Positions 10,701-19,667 of a stretch of DNA of 64,000 nt are shown piece after piece. Source of the DNA: an uncultured Bacteroidales bacterium (lineage in GTDB: Bacteria > Bacteroidota > Bacteroidia > Bacteroidales > UBA932); the NCBI GenBank assembly GCA_900318015.1, contig ONJB01000002.1:33999-97998 (forward strand). The letters run 5' to 3'. The position numbers and the translations under genes are program-made. Below the pieces are notes generated by a model that searched no databases, was not told the origin of the DNA, and worked only from the letters and a program-made list of their open reading frames with translations. Each line of letters begins with the position of its first letter. Position 1 is the stretch's first letter.

Positions 10701-12173
10701 GCCCGCGGCATCATGAGCTCCTACAACTCGGTGGACGGTATTCCGGCTTCCTGCAACGGCCTTCTCCTGAATGACATCCTCAAGAAGGAATGGGGCTTCA
10801 AGGGCATTGTGGTTTCCGACTACGACGCGGTGGACATCGTCCGCCGGCAGCACCGGATGGCCGAGACGGAGGACGAAGCCCTGGCGATGTGCCTCAACAA
10901 CGGTCTGGATCTCCAGCTGCACAACACCTCGCTCGGACTCCTCGCCAAAGTGGAGGACGGCAGTATTCCCATGTCCGTCCTGGACGAGGCCGTACGCCGG
11001 GTCCTCACCCTCAAATTCGAACTGGGCCTCTTCGACGAACCCTTCGTCGACGCGGCGAAGGCCGACGAGACCGTCCGTTCCGAAGACCATCGCGAACTCG
11101 CTTATGAGAGTGCCGTCAAGTCCATGACCTTGTTGAAAAACGACGGTATCCTGCCGCTGAAGGGCGTCCGTCGGATTGGCCTGTATGGACCTGCTGCCAA
11201 TACCCTGAATCTGGGCGATTACAGCGGTGGTTACGGAGGCTGGCGGGGCGACGGGGCCATCACGCCTTATGAGGGCCTCCGGCAGGCCTTGGCCGGGCAG
11301 GCCGAGGTGCTGGTCAATCCGGATGCCCGCAGTTGCGACGTGCTCCTTTTCTTCCCTTCCATCCGGGAAGAGGAGGGAGCGGACCGCAGCAGTTTCCGTC
11401 TTCCTTCCGCTAGCATGACCGTGCGCCGGGAAGAGGGGGCGACGATCATCGGCGGACAGCAGGAAATACGCATCAACATCGACCAGGAAAAGATGGTGCG
11501 TGACCTCATCGCGACCGGAAAGCCGGTGGTCGTGGTCCTGCACAACGGCGCGGTCATCGACATTTCCGACTGGGTCGATGGCGCTGCGGCCGTGCTGGAA
11601 GCCTGGTATCCCGGCGAACAGGGCGGCCGGGCCGTCGCCGATGTCCTGACCGGACGCCGGAACCCCGGCGGACGCTTGCCCTTCAGCTGGGTGCGTTCCA
11701 TCGGCCAGAATCCCTACTACTATTCCATCAAGCCCAGCGGGCGCGGCTACGGCTATGTGGAGAACGACGGTTCGCCGCTCTTCCCCTTTGGCTATGGGCT
11801 GAGTTACACGACCTTCGAATACGGCGACCTGCAACTGCCGGAGAAACTGGCGGCCGGAGAGAACCTCCGCGTGAAGGTGACCGTGACAAACACCGGCGCC
11901 GTGGATGGCGACGAGGTTGTCCAGCTGTATGCCCATGACGAACTGGCTTCCGTGGTCCGTCCCATGAAGGAACTGATTGCTTTTAAGCGGGTTACGCTCG
12001 CTCCTGGCGAAAGCCGGGAAGTGGAGCTGGAAGTCCCGTACCGCCGCTTCGCCCTGTGGGATGCCCGCATGGTCCAGCGCGTGGAGGAGGGCTGGTTCGA
12101 AGTATGGCTGGGCCGAAACGCAGCTGAAAAGGTCTCTGGCGGCCGGGTGTACGTCGCGGGTGGATCCATTTAA
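7782..12173 (+). CDS. GH78-GH3 fusion: alpha-L-rhamnosidase joined to a beta-glycosidase
   Basis: A 1463-residue lipoprotein (VLASC lipobox) with two complete catalytic halves in one frame. Residues about 25-740 are GH78: an N-terminal sugar-binding beta-sandwich (WLWVNGRLV), the six-hairpin barrel with the family motif DCPDRERGQWWGD starting at Asp365, and a C-terminal beta domain. Residues about 748-1463 are GH3: KFRDASLP opening, RWGRGQESYGED, KHFVDNYGEGG, nucleophile Asp1013 in GIVVSDYDAVD, and FnIII tail (FPFGYGLSYTTFEY). No stop or frameshift separates the halves, and the GH3 half has no signal peptide of its own, so a true fusion is favoured. GH78 removes alpha-L-rhamnose and GH3 beta-glucose or xylose, so the pair could strip a rhamnosyl-glucose disaccharide in two steps (inference). 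Confidence 0.92.
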   Translation: MNRRIALVIAVLMVLASCGRSKSASENAPLWEPPKEVLVEIDRTLGCPEVTDAPNQWIAFRKDVRLDAVPASAPARIAVDSKYWLWVNGRLVVFEGGLKRGPNPQDSYFDETDLAPYLRKGDNQVALLLWYFGKDGFSHLGSGQPQMWFDSPDLGDAPWMCRVHPAYGTAVDLPAPNYRLPESSIAFDARKDLGNWQTGPLEGFVPAVALNNTLGVLHSRPIPQWKDFGIQAVAFETRPGAEADTLVALLPHNMQMTPVLSVEDAEGGHRIVIETDHARVGEECLRAEYVTKAGEQEYESLGWLSGQRIILTVDHGAKVTALKYRETGYDASPDGTFTCSDPFYNRFWEKGLRTIYVNARDTFFDCPDRERGQWWGDIVTILGESFYTYSPSLYSLIRKGIRELCDWQRPDDILFSPIPGNYGVELPCQMLAAVGRYGIWNYYLNTGDLETVRHAYPIVKKYLATYHIGKDGLVEWHDGDWNWGDWGDNRDMRLLQNLWYVLALQSVSDMADAIGLQGEGSGYWAQMLALCEAINRAAWTGTCYRHPEYQGETDDRVNALAVLAGLADRDQYDALFEVFRTQEHASPYMEKYVMEALFAIGHGDYALERERRRYDFMVNHPDHDTLFENWNVGVDGDWNCGSVNHAWSGGPLAVIPARMLGITPLEPGWKRFSVRPDAAVFDECALSFPTVAGTISVTYSRSGDFMEVVVPEGTLAELSLPETYLRKALGPGKHRLPLTFKQENTAGMKFRDASLPVEKRVKDLMGRLTTEEKVQQITAQLLYGGEFYVKRNYPAGHIRNVGHFLKGATPREVADAINEDTRRSMAASRWGIPVLQHGEALHGAQWGSATCFPQSIAMGATFDDDLYYRVGQVVAEELRAVGVRQVYAPVINITRDQRWGRGQESYGEDVLLNSRMGVAYVKALEEGGVVATPKHFVDNYGEGGHDSFASTTSWRELREVYLEPFRACVEEGGARGIMSSYNSVDGIPASCNGLLLNDILKKEWGFKGIVVSDYDAVDIVRRQHRMAETEDEALAMCLNNGLDLQLHNTSLGLLAKVEDGSIPMSVLDEAVRRVLTLKFELGLFDEPFVDAAKADETVRSEDHRELAYESAVKSMTLLKNDGILPLKGVRRIGLYGPAANTLNLGDYSGGYGGWRGDGAITPYEGLRQALAGQAEVLVNPDARSCDVLLFFPSIREEEGADRSSFRLPSASMTVRREEGATIIGGQQEIRINIDQEKMVRDLIATGKPVVVVLHNGAVIDISDWVDGAAAVLEAWYPGEQGGRAVADVLTGRRNPGGRLPFSWVRSIGQNPYYYSIKPSGRGYGYVENDGSPLFPFGYGLSYTTFEYGDLQLPEKLAAGENLRVKVTVTNTGAVDGDEVVQLYAHDELASVVRPMKELIAFKRVTLAPGESREVELEVPYRRFALWDARMVQRVEEGWFEVWLGRNAAEKVSGGRVYVAGGSI

Positions 12174-12183
12174 GTCGATGCGC

Positions 12184-15100
12184 ATGAGAAGGATTGTTTC
12201 CGCAACCTGGGCAGGCTTTCTCGGATTGATGCTCCTGAGCGCCTGCAACAACCATTGGAAGGCCCTGGAAGAGGGTTTCCAGACCCCGCCGGACTCGATC
12301 CGGATGGCCGTATACTGGTATTGGCTGGACAACCATATCTCCAAGGAGGGCGTCGTGAAAGACCTGGAGGCGATGAAGCTCGTGGGCATCACGCGGGCCT
12401 TCATCGGCAACCAGTCCGAAGGCGACGCCGACGGTCCCGTACCGCTGTTTTCCGACGAGTGGTGGGATATCACCCATACGGCGATGAAGAAGGCCGGGGA
12501 GCTGGGCATCGAGATCGGGATGTTCAACTGCCCGGGCTGGAGCCAGTCCGGAGGTCCGTGGGTCACCCCGGAACAGAGCATGAAGTATGTGGAAGGGCAT
12601 TTCCAGGAGGTGACGGGAAACGGGAGCGAACAGTTGCTGGAGCTTCCGGAAGTGACTCCGGACCGGATCATCGCGGTCCAGGCCTGGATGTCGGTGAAGG
12701 GAGATTCCCGGACCTGGACCCTCCAGACCCGCAAAGGTGTCCCGGCGGTCCTGAAGATGCCGGTTCCGTTCACCGTCCGTTCGCTGGTCCTGCAAAGTGA
12801 CGGCGAACAATGGACCCCGGCCCGGCTCTCCCTGGACGGGAAGGAGGTGGCCGCATTCACTTATGACCGCCACAACCTGGGCTTGAACGTGGGATTCAAA
12901 CCCCTGGCACCCTGGGTCGAAAACCTGGTCGAGACCCCGGCGGGCACCTATGAGCTGCATCTGGACGATCCTTCCGACGGCACGTTCACCGTCACTCTCT
13001 CCGAGGTGGCCTACATGCCCCGCTATGCGGAGAAAACCCTCGCCAAGATGTTCCAGGAACCGCTTCCCTTCTGGAATACCTATCTGTGGGACACGCCGCA
13101 GTATGTCAATTTCCGTTACTGCGTGGACGATTACACCCTGCAGGACCTGACCGGACTGGTGAAGGACGGGCAGCTCCGCTGGAAAGTGCCGGACGGGAAG
13201 TGGACGGTCCTTGTGAGCTACATGCAGTCGACCGGCGTCACCAACTCTCCCGCCGTGCCGGAAGGAACGGGCCTGGAAGTGGACAAGATGAGCCGGAAGT
13301 ACATCGCGCAGCATTACGACGCCTTCGTAGGCGAGCTTCTTCGCCGCATCCCGGCTGCGGGCCGCAAGACCTGGAAGGTGGTGGTGGAAGACAGCTACGA
13401 GACCGGCGGCCAGAACTGGACGGACGACATGATGCAAGCCTTCAAGGATGCATACGGCTATGATCCTTTTCCGTATCTTCCTGTGCTTCAGGGTCTTGTC
13501 GTGAATACGATGGACGAGAGCGAGCGTTTCCTCTGGGACCTCCGCCGTCTGGTGGCCGACCGCGTCGCCTATGACTATGTGGGCGGCCTTCGGGAAAAGG
13601 CGAATGCCGACGGCCTCGAGACCTGGCTGGAATGCTACGGACACTGGGGATTCCCCAGCGAGTTCCTTCTGTACGGCAGCCAGAGCGACCAGATCGCCGG
13701 CGAATACTGGAGCGAAGGCACCCTCGGCGACATTGAGAACCGGGCGGCGTCCTCCTGCGGCCACATCTACGGCAAGAACCGGATCTGGGCGGAATCCTGC
13801 ACGGCCGGGGGGCCGCCGTTCAACCGCTACCCGCGCCAGATGAAGCAGCGGGTGGACCGTTTCTTCTGCGAAGGCATCAACGCGAACCTCCTGCACCTGT
13901 ACATCCAGCAGCCCGATGACCGCCAGCCAGGCCGGGATGCCTGGTTCGGGAACGAGTTCAACCGGAACAACACCTGGTTCGATGGGATGGGCCCGTTCAT
14001 CGAGTACCTCCGCCGCTGTAACTTCCTCCTGCAGCAAGGCCGGTATGTCGCCGACGTGGCCTATTTCATCGGCGAGGACGCCCCCAAGATGACCGGCGTG
14101 ACCGACCCGCCGCTTCCCGCAGGCTACAGTTTCGACTATGTCAATGCCGATGTCCTCCGGCACCACGCTCGTGTCCGGGACGGGAAACTCGTGCTGGACA
14201 GCGGCATGGAATACCGGGTCCTGGTGCTTCCGAAGCAGGAGACCATGCGCCCGGAAGTGCTGGAGACCATTGCCGGCTTCGTGCAGGAAGGGCTGTCCAT
14301 CGTAGGGGACGCCCCGAAACGTTCGCCCAGCATGCAGCATGGGATCTTCGAGGCCGACCAGCGGGTAAAGGAGCTGGCGGAGCGTACCTGGAACGGATCC
14401 GGAAAGGGCCTTTGCTATCCGGCAGGAACCCCGCTGGACCAGGTGCTCGAGGACATGGGCACCCAACCGGATTTTACTTACCGGGGAGAAGGAAAAATCC
14501 TGTTCATCCATCGCACCCTGGGAGCCGACGGCGAAGTCTATTTCGTCAGCAACCAGGAAGATGCGCCGGTGCAGGTCGAGCCCGCTTTCCGGGTGAACCC
14601 GTCCTTCGGAGCCGAGATCTGGGATCCCGTGACGGGGACTGTCACGGGCTGGGACGGCGCCGAATTGGCCCTGGACCGCCTGCAAAGCGTGTTCATTATC
14701 TTCCGGAAGGATGCCCGGACGGCAGATTCTTCCAGTCATGCCGACCGCGGCAAAGCCTCTTTGGACAGCCCTTGGACCGTGGATTTCGCGGCCTCGGCCG
14801 GGAATCCTGCTTTCAGCCGCACGTTCGAGAAACTGACCGACTGGACGGCCAGCGGCGACGAGGCGGTCAAGTACTATTCCGGCAAGGCCGTGTACAAGAA
14901 TACCTTCACGCTGGAAACCGCGAAGGGCTCCCGCATCGTCCTCGATCTCGGGGACGTGATGGTCCTCGCGTCGGTCCGGGTGAACGGGAAAGACGCCGGC
15001 GGCGTCTGGACCTTCCCGTACCGCCTGGACATCTCCGACCTGGTGAAATCCGGGGAGAACACCCTGGAAATCACCGTGTACAACAACTGGCGCAACCGCC

Positions 15101-15225
15101 TGATCGCGGATGAGAAGCTCCCGGAAGGGGAGCGCAAGACCTGGACGAACAACCAGCCCTATGAATCCGGGGACGACCTCCAGTCCTCCGGCCTGCTGGG
15201 CCCTGTAAGCATCCGCCTATTATGA
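12184..15225 (+). CDS. GH106 alpha-L-rhamnosidase lipoprotein
   Basis: A 1013-residue lipoprotein (LMLLSAC lipobox). The ATG at 12184 is preferred; an ATG at 12178 would add two residues, and the frame further upstream lies inside the previous gene. The N-terminus has the GH106 signature (FQTPPDS, VYWYWLDN, ISKEGVVKDLEAMK, then an FNCPGWSQSGGPW region). The catalytic TIM barrel continues to about residue 750, followed by beta-sandwich domains; the last about 130 residues resemble the GH2-type sugar-binding fold (GKAVYKNTFTL, RVNGKDAGGVW). Length fits the family (about 1000-1100). GH106 is an inverting, Ca2+-dependent alpha-L-rhamnosidase family, best known for acting on rhamnogalacturonan side chains. 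It lies 10 bases after the GH78-GH3 gene and overlaps the next gene by ATGA. Confidence 0.9.
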   Translation: MRRIVSATWAGFLGLMLLSACNNHWKALEEGFQTPPDSIRMAVYWYWLDNHISKEGVVKDLEAMKLVGITRAFIGNQSEGDADGPVPLFSDEWWDITHTAMKKAGELGIEIGMFNCPGWSQSGGPWVTPEQSMKYVEGHFQEVTGNGSEQLLELPEVTPDRIIAVQAWMSVKGDSRTWTLQTRKGVPAVLKMPVPFTVRSLVLQSDGEQWTPARLSLDGKEVAAFTYDRHNLGLNVGFKPLAPWVENLVETPAGTYELHLDDPSDGTFTVTLSEVAYMPRYAEKTLAKMFQEPLPFWNTYLWDTPQYVNFRYCVDDYTLQDLTGLVKDGQLRWKVPDGKWTVLVSYMQSTGVTNSPAVPEGTGLEVDKMSRKYIAQHYDAFVGELLRRIPAAGRKTWKVVVEDSYETGGQNWTDDMMQAFKDAYGYDPFPYLPVLQGLVVNTMDESERFLWDLRRLVADRVAYDYVGGLREKANADGLETWLECYGHWGFPSEFLLYGSQSDQIAGEYWSEGTLGDIENRAASSCGHIYGKNRIWAESCTAGGPPFNRYPRQMKQRVDRFFCEGINANLLHLYIQQPDDRQPGRDAWFGNEFNRNNTWFDGMGPFIEYLRRCNFLLQQGRYVADVAYFIGEDAPKMTGVTDPPLPAGYSFDYVNADVLRHHARVRDGKLVLDSGMEYRVLVLPKQETMRPEVLETIAGFVQEGLSIVGDAPKRSPSMQHGIFEADQRVKELAERTWNGSGKGLCYPAGTPLDQVLEDMGTQPDFTYRGEGKILFIHRTLGADGEVYFVSNQEDAPVQVEPAFRVNPSFGAEIWDPVTGTVTGWDGAELALDRLQSVFIIFRKDARTADSSSHADRGKASLDSPWTVDFAASAGNPAFSRTFEKLTDWTASGDEAVKYYSGKAVYKNTFTLETAKGSRIVLDLGDVMVLASVRVNGKDAGGVWTFPYRLDISDLVKSGENTLEITVYNNWRNRLIADEKLPEGERKTWTNNQPYESGDDLQSSGLLGPVSIRLL

Positions 15226-18200
15226 AAAGCATCTTCCCGGTCTTCCGACAGGTTTTCGCGCTGCTTGTGGCGTTGACGGTCCTCTCCTGTGACAGGGCCG
15301 CGGAAACCTGGCGGGTAAGCGAACTGGCGTTCACGGCTTCCCGGAGTTACGATGCCGGGGGCGGAGACCGGGTCCGGATGGACGTCTGCTTTGCAAGCAG
15401 GGGGTCGGGCCGGACGCTGACGATTCCCGCCTTCTGGGACGGTGGAAACCGGTTCGTGGTCCGTTTCGCCCTGCCGGAATCCGGCCGCTGGACCTGGAAG
15501 AGCATCTGCCCGGACGACCCGGCCCTGGATGGCCTGAAGGGGAGTCTCCGCTGTCGGAAATATACGGGAGACCTGGCCATCTACCGGCATGGCTTCATCG
15601 AGGCCCGGAAAGGGACGAAATACCTCATATATGCCGATGGAACGCCCTTTTTCTACCTGGGCGACACCCATTGGGGCATGTACACGGAGGAACTGTCCGA
15701 CGACCATTTCAAGCGCATTGTCCGGCGCCGGGTGGAACAAGGCTTCACCGTGATCCAGAGCGAACCGATCGGCGCCCCCTTCCACCTGCAGGACGGTCGC
15801 GTGGATGCGGAAGACATCGCCGAATTTCGAAAGGCCGACGCTTATTACCAGTTTATCGCCGATGCTGGTCTGGTACACGCGAATGCGGCGTTCTTCTTCC
15901 CTTCGGACCTGTCCGAGGAACTGGCTGCAGATGATGAGGCCCTGAAGGCCCTGGCGCGCTATTGGGTGGCCCGCTTCGGGGCCTATCCGGTGCTCTGGAC
16001 CCTTGCCCAGGAAATCGACAATGACTTCTATGCCGAGCTCGGCGGCCGCTTCTACGACTACCGCAATAACCCTTGGGTGAAGATTGCGGAGTATATCCAT
16101 GCGGCGGATCCTTATTCCCATCCGCTGTCCGGCCATCAGGAAAATGCCGTGAACACCAGCGTCACCGGTGCCGGAACGGAACCGGAAGAATCCCATGCCG
16201 ATGGGAATGGCATCTCGGTCTTCCTGCCTGAAGCGGTATCCGAGCGGACCGGCCACAACTGGTGGGCCGCTCAGTGGTCTCCGCCCCTGCATGAGACGCC
16301 GGGTCCGGAGGCCGTCCGGGATTATTGGCAGTCCGACCGCCCTGCCGTGAACTACGAAGGACGGTATTGCGGCCTGTGGACGATGGATTTCGGCTCCCGG
16401 GCGCAGGGGTGGATCTCCTTCCTGTCCGGATTCTGCGGCTACGGCTACGGCGCCGCCGACATCTGGTATTACCACGGAGGCTTTGATGCGGACACCACCT
16501 CTTTCGACGGAGTGGAGTACATCACCCCGGAAATGAAGGCAACCCCCTGGCAGGAAGCGTTGGAGTATCCCAGCGCCTTGCAGATGAGGCATTTAAGGAG
16601 CCTTCTGGAATCCTTCGACTGGTGGAACCTGATGCCCGTCATTCCTGGCAATCCCGTTTTCCGGGATGCCTCCGGGGCCGCGGTCTATGCCCGTACGAAC
16701 CGGGTGCATTTGCTCTATTTCTATGGGAAGGGGACGAAGACCGGCCGCATATCCACCTTGATTCCCGGAGCAGGGATGGACACCCAATGGTATAATCCCC
16801 GCACTGGCGACTTCCTGGAGGCGGCTCTGCCCGTTCGGGAGAAAGATGGCTATTGGGCCTTACCCGCCAAGCCGGACGAGGAGGATTGGGTACTGGTCAT
16901 CCGGCTGCCGGAAAGGGTGTCCCGTTCGACTGCAGCGTCGCCGAAACCGGCCTTGGACTGCGTCGATCCCTTCATCGGCACGGGCGGCGACGGCCATACC
17001 TATCCCGGGGCCACGGCGCCCTTCGGCCTGGTCCAACTGAGTCCGGATACGCACAATTCGGGTTGGGAGGCCGCCTCCGGCTATCGGGACAAGGACACGA
17101 CGCTGATCGGTTTCTCCCATACGCACTTGAGTGGAACCGGCGGCGTGGACCTGGGCGATTTCCTCTTTACGCCTTTCCAGAAGCCGGTTCCGTTCTCCAA
17201 GAAGAATGAGACGGCCTCTCCCGGCTATTACCGGATCCAGGTGCAGGATCTCACGGTGGAACTGACGGCCTTGCCCCGAACCGGCTGCCAGCGCTATACC
17301 TTCCGGGGGAAAGGGGAACGGAAACTGTGGGTAGACCTGCGCTATAACATCGGCGATACCCATCCGGACCGGATCAGTTTCCGGCAGGTCTCCAACCTGG
17401 AAATCGAAGGCGGACGGCATGTGGCCGGATGGGCTCCGGACCGCTGGATGTTCTTCTCGGCGGCATTCTCCGTTCCTTTCCTTTCCTGTGAACCCGACGG
17501 GGAAGACCGCTATCTATTGACTTTCCCGGCCGAAACGAAGGAACTGACCATCGTCGTGGGCCTGTCCCCGACGGATGCGGAGGCGGCCTGCCGCAACCGG
17601 CTGGCGGAAGCGCCCGCCTGCGATTTCGACAGGATCCTGGAAACCTCCAAGGCACTCTGGGAAACGCAGTTCGGGAAAGCTGTCGTCGAGGGCGGCACGC
17701 CCGCGCAGCGGACCAATTTCCATACGGCCCTGTATCACACGCTCATCGCGCCCAATCTCCTCAGCGACGTCGGGGAGCGTCCTTTCTATTCCACCCTTTC
17801 CCTCTGGGATACCTACCGGACCTGGAATCCGCTCATGATCCTGCTGAATCCGGAAATGGAAGGGGATATGGCCTACAGCCTCGTCCGCACCTTCGAGCGC
17901 GACGGCAAACTGCCGCTCTGGGCTCTGGGCGGGGTGGACGTGGACTGTATGATCGGCTACCATAGCGTCTCTGTCATGGCCGATGCGTGGCTGCGGGGCA
18001 TCCGCACGTTTGACGGGGAAAAGGCCCTGCAGGCGATGGTGCGCTCCTCGAACCTGGACCCGGCCTCGGACTGGTACAATGCCTACGGCTATGTACCGTC
18101 GGATTTCACCCCCGAGTCGGTGTCCAAGACGCTGGAGTTCTGCTATGACGACTGGTGCATCGCCCGAATGGCGGAATCCCTGGGGCATCCGGACATCGCT

Positions 18201-19664
18201 GCGGAATATGATGCCCGGGCGCTGCGGTACAGGAACCTCCTGGACCCTTCCACAGGCTTTTTCCGCGGGAAGGAATCGGACGGAAACTGGCGTACGCCCT
18301 TCGATCCGGCGGGCTCCTCCCGGGATTATACGGAAGCCATCGCCTGGCAGTATCGCCATTATGTCCCGCATGACATGCGGGGCTATACGGACCTGATGGG
18401 CGGTCCTGACGCGGTCCTCGCTTCCCTGGATTCTCTCTTCGCCGACGAAAACCGGCCGGAAACGGTCCATGACGGCAACATCACCGGGCTCATGGGCCTC
18501 TATGCCCATGGGAACGAACCCAGTCACGGAACGGCCTGGCTCTATGCCTGCCTGGGCGCGCCTTCCGAGTCGCAGCGCCTGGTCAGACGGATCCTGGAGG
18601 AACTCTATCAGCCGGCGCCTGACGGCTTATGCGGCAACGAGGACTGCGGCCAGCTGAGCGCCTGGTACGTGCTTTCCGCCTTGGGCTTGTATCCGATCTG
18701 TCCCGGAAGCGGGGAATTCCTCCTGGGGGCGCCGCTTTTCCGGAAAGCGACGGTGACGCTCCCGAACGGACGCAAGCTGGTCATCGTGGCCGACCATCCG
18801 GAGCGTCCTTATGTGAAGGATGTCCGATGGAATGGAAAGTCCGTTGACAGACAGTTCATTACTTACGATGAACTGATGCAGGGTGGTGAACTGTCCTACC
18901 GGCTTTCCCGGAAACCCTGCGCGGACCGGGATGGCTTGCCGGCACCCTATTCCCTGACGAAGGAAACCCTGGTCTCGACACCGTATTTGACGGATGACCC
19001 CCGCTTCTTCGACGAAACCTTTACGGCGGAGCTCCTGAGCCGTACACCGGGCGCCCGGATCCACTATACCCTGGACGGGTCCGAGCCCACGGAAGCATCG
19101 GCCCGCTATGAAGGCCCGTTCTCCATTACGGAGGCCTGCATCCTGCAAGCGCGGGCTTTCAAGACTGGGTGCGCTCCGAGTCCGCTCCTGCATTCCCATG
19201 CCTTTCCGATCGAGTACCTCCCGGCCGTGACCACCGGCGAGTTACAACCGGGTTGCCGCTACACCTACCATCGGGGCGCGTTCCTGCGGACGGCGCAGGT
19301 GGTCGCATCCCCTGTCGTAGACCGCGGCGTTCTCCCGGCGCCTTCCATCCAGGGCGCTTCTGACGAGGACCATTTCGGCTTTGTCTTTACGGGCTATCTG
19401 GATGTCCCGGAAGCGGGACTCTGGGAGTTCGCGGTCACGAGCGACGACGGCGCCGTCCTGGAAATAGACGGCCGTCTGGCCGTGAACGGCGACGGCTCCC
19501 ATGCCAATTATACGGCCACCGGCCATATCGCTCTCCGGAAGGGAATGCACTCCTTCCGGCTCCTGTACCTGGAAGACTATGAGGGACAGAACCTCGAATG
19601 GGCCTGGAAACGCCCGTCTTCCGACACCTTCGAACCTATTCCTGAAACAGCTATATACCATTGA
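15222..19664 (+). CDS. GH140-GH92 fusion with chitobiase-like and PA14 modules
   Basis: A 1480-residue probable lipoprotein (VLSC lipobox) starting in the ATGA overlap with GH106. Residues about 25-115 are a DUF5060-like beta-sandwich. Residues about 120-570 resemble DUF4038/GH140, the family of apiosidases (DGTPFFYLGDTHW, GFTVIQSEPIG, TLAQEIDNDFY). Residues about 577-1265 are a complete GH92 (CVDPFIGTGGDGHTYPGAT, FSHTHLSGTGG, HGNEP at 1097-1100 region). A CHB_HEX-like domain (YTLDGSEPTEA) and a PA14-like module (SDDGAVLEIDG) complete the chain, in the same order as the protein at 2251. The gene probably arose by joining a GH140 gene to a copy of a 2251-type gene. Predicted activities are apiosidase-like and alpha-mannosidase-like; that these two sugars occur together in one substrate is unexpected, so either half may have an altered specificity. 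Confidence 0.88.
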   Translation: MKSIFPVFRQVFALLVALTVLSCDRAAETWRVSELAFTASRSYDAGGGDRVRMDVCFASRGSGRTLTIPAFWDGGNRFVVRFALPESGRWTWKSICPDDPALDGLKGSLRCRKYTGDLAIYRHGFIEARKGTKYLIYADGTPFFYLGDTHWGMYTEELSDDHFKRIVRRRVEQGFTVIQSEPIGAPFHLQDGRVDAEDIAEFRKADAYYQFIADAGLVHANAAFFFPSDLSEELAADDEALKALARYWVARFGAYPVLWTLAQEIDNDFYAELGGRFYDYRNNPWVKIAEYIHAADPYSHPLSGHQENAVNTSVTGAGTEPEESHADGNGISVFLPEAVSERTGHNWWAAQWSPPLHETPGPEAVRDYWQSDRPAVNYEGRYCGLWTMDFGSRAQGWISFLSGFCGYGYGAADIWYYHGGFDADTTSFDGVEYITPEMKATPWQEALEYPSALQMRHLRSLLESFDWWNLMPVIPGNPVFRDASGAAVYARTNRVHLLYFYGKGTKTGRISTLIPGAGMDTQWYNPRTGDFLEAALPVREKDGYWALPAKPDEEDWVLVIRLPERVSRSTAASPKPALDCVDPFIGTGGDGHTYPGATAPFGLVQLSPDTHNSGWEAASGYRDKDTTLIGFSHTHLSGTGGVDLGDFLFTPFQKPVPFSKKNETASPGYYRIQVQDLTVELTALPRTGCQRYTFRGKGERKLWVDLRYNIGDTHPDRISFRQVSNLEIEGGRHVAGWAPDRWMFFSAAFSVPFLSCEPDGEDRYLLTFPAETKELTIVVGLSPTDAEAACRNRLAEAPACDFDRILETSKALWETQFGKAVVEGGTPAQRTNFHTALYHTLIAPNLLSDVGERPFYSTLSLWDTYRTWNPLMILLNPEMEGDMAYSLVRTFERDGKLPLWALGGVDVDCMIGYHSVSVMADAWLRGIRTFDGEKALQAMVRSSNLDPASDWYNAYGYVPSDFTPESVSKTLEFCYDDWCIARMAESLGHPDIAAEYDARALRYRNLLDPSTGFFRGKESDGNWRTPFDPAGSSRDYTEAIAWQYRHYVPHDMRGYTDLMGGPDAVLASLDSLFADENRPETVHDGNITGLMGLYAHGNEPSHGTAWLYACLGAPSESQRLVRRILEELYQPAPDGLCGNEDCGQLSAWYVLSALGLYPICPGSGEFLLGAPLFRKATVTLPNGRKLVIVADHPERPYVKDVRWNGKSVDRQFITYDELMQGGELSYRLSRKPCADRDGLPAPYSLTKETLVSTPYLTDDPRFFDETFTAELLSRTPGARIHYTLDGSEPTEASARYEGPFSITEACILQARAFKTGCAPSPLLHSHAFPIEYLPAVTTGELQPGCRYTYHRGAFLRTAQVVASPVVDRGVLPAPSIQGASDEDHFGFVFTGYLDVPEAGLWEFAVTSDDGAVLEIDGRLAVNGDGSHANYTATGHIALRKGMHSFRLLYLEDYEGQNLEWAWKRPSSDTFEPIPETAIYH

Positions 19665-19667
19665 TCC

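Noticed and set aside
10023-12173. GH3 half of the fusion as a separate gene starting at ATG 10023
   Set aside because: There is no stop before it, no promoter or gap, and the product would lack a signal peptide while all other glycosidases here are exported.
8634-12860. Very long minus-strand open frame opposite GH78-GH3 and GH106
   Set aside because: It mirrors plus-strand genes with complete catalytic motifs; long antisense frames are expected in GC-rich coding sequence, and the translation shows no family motif or signal peptide.
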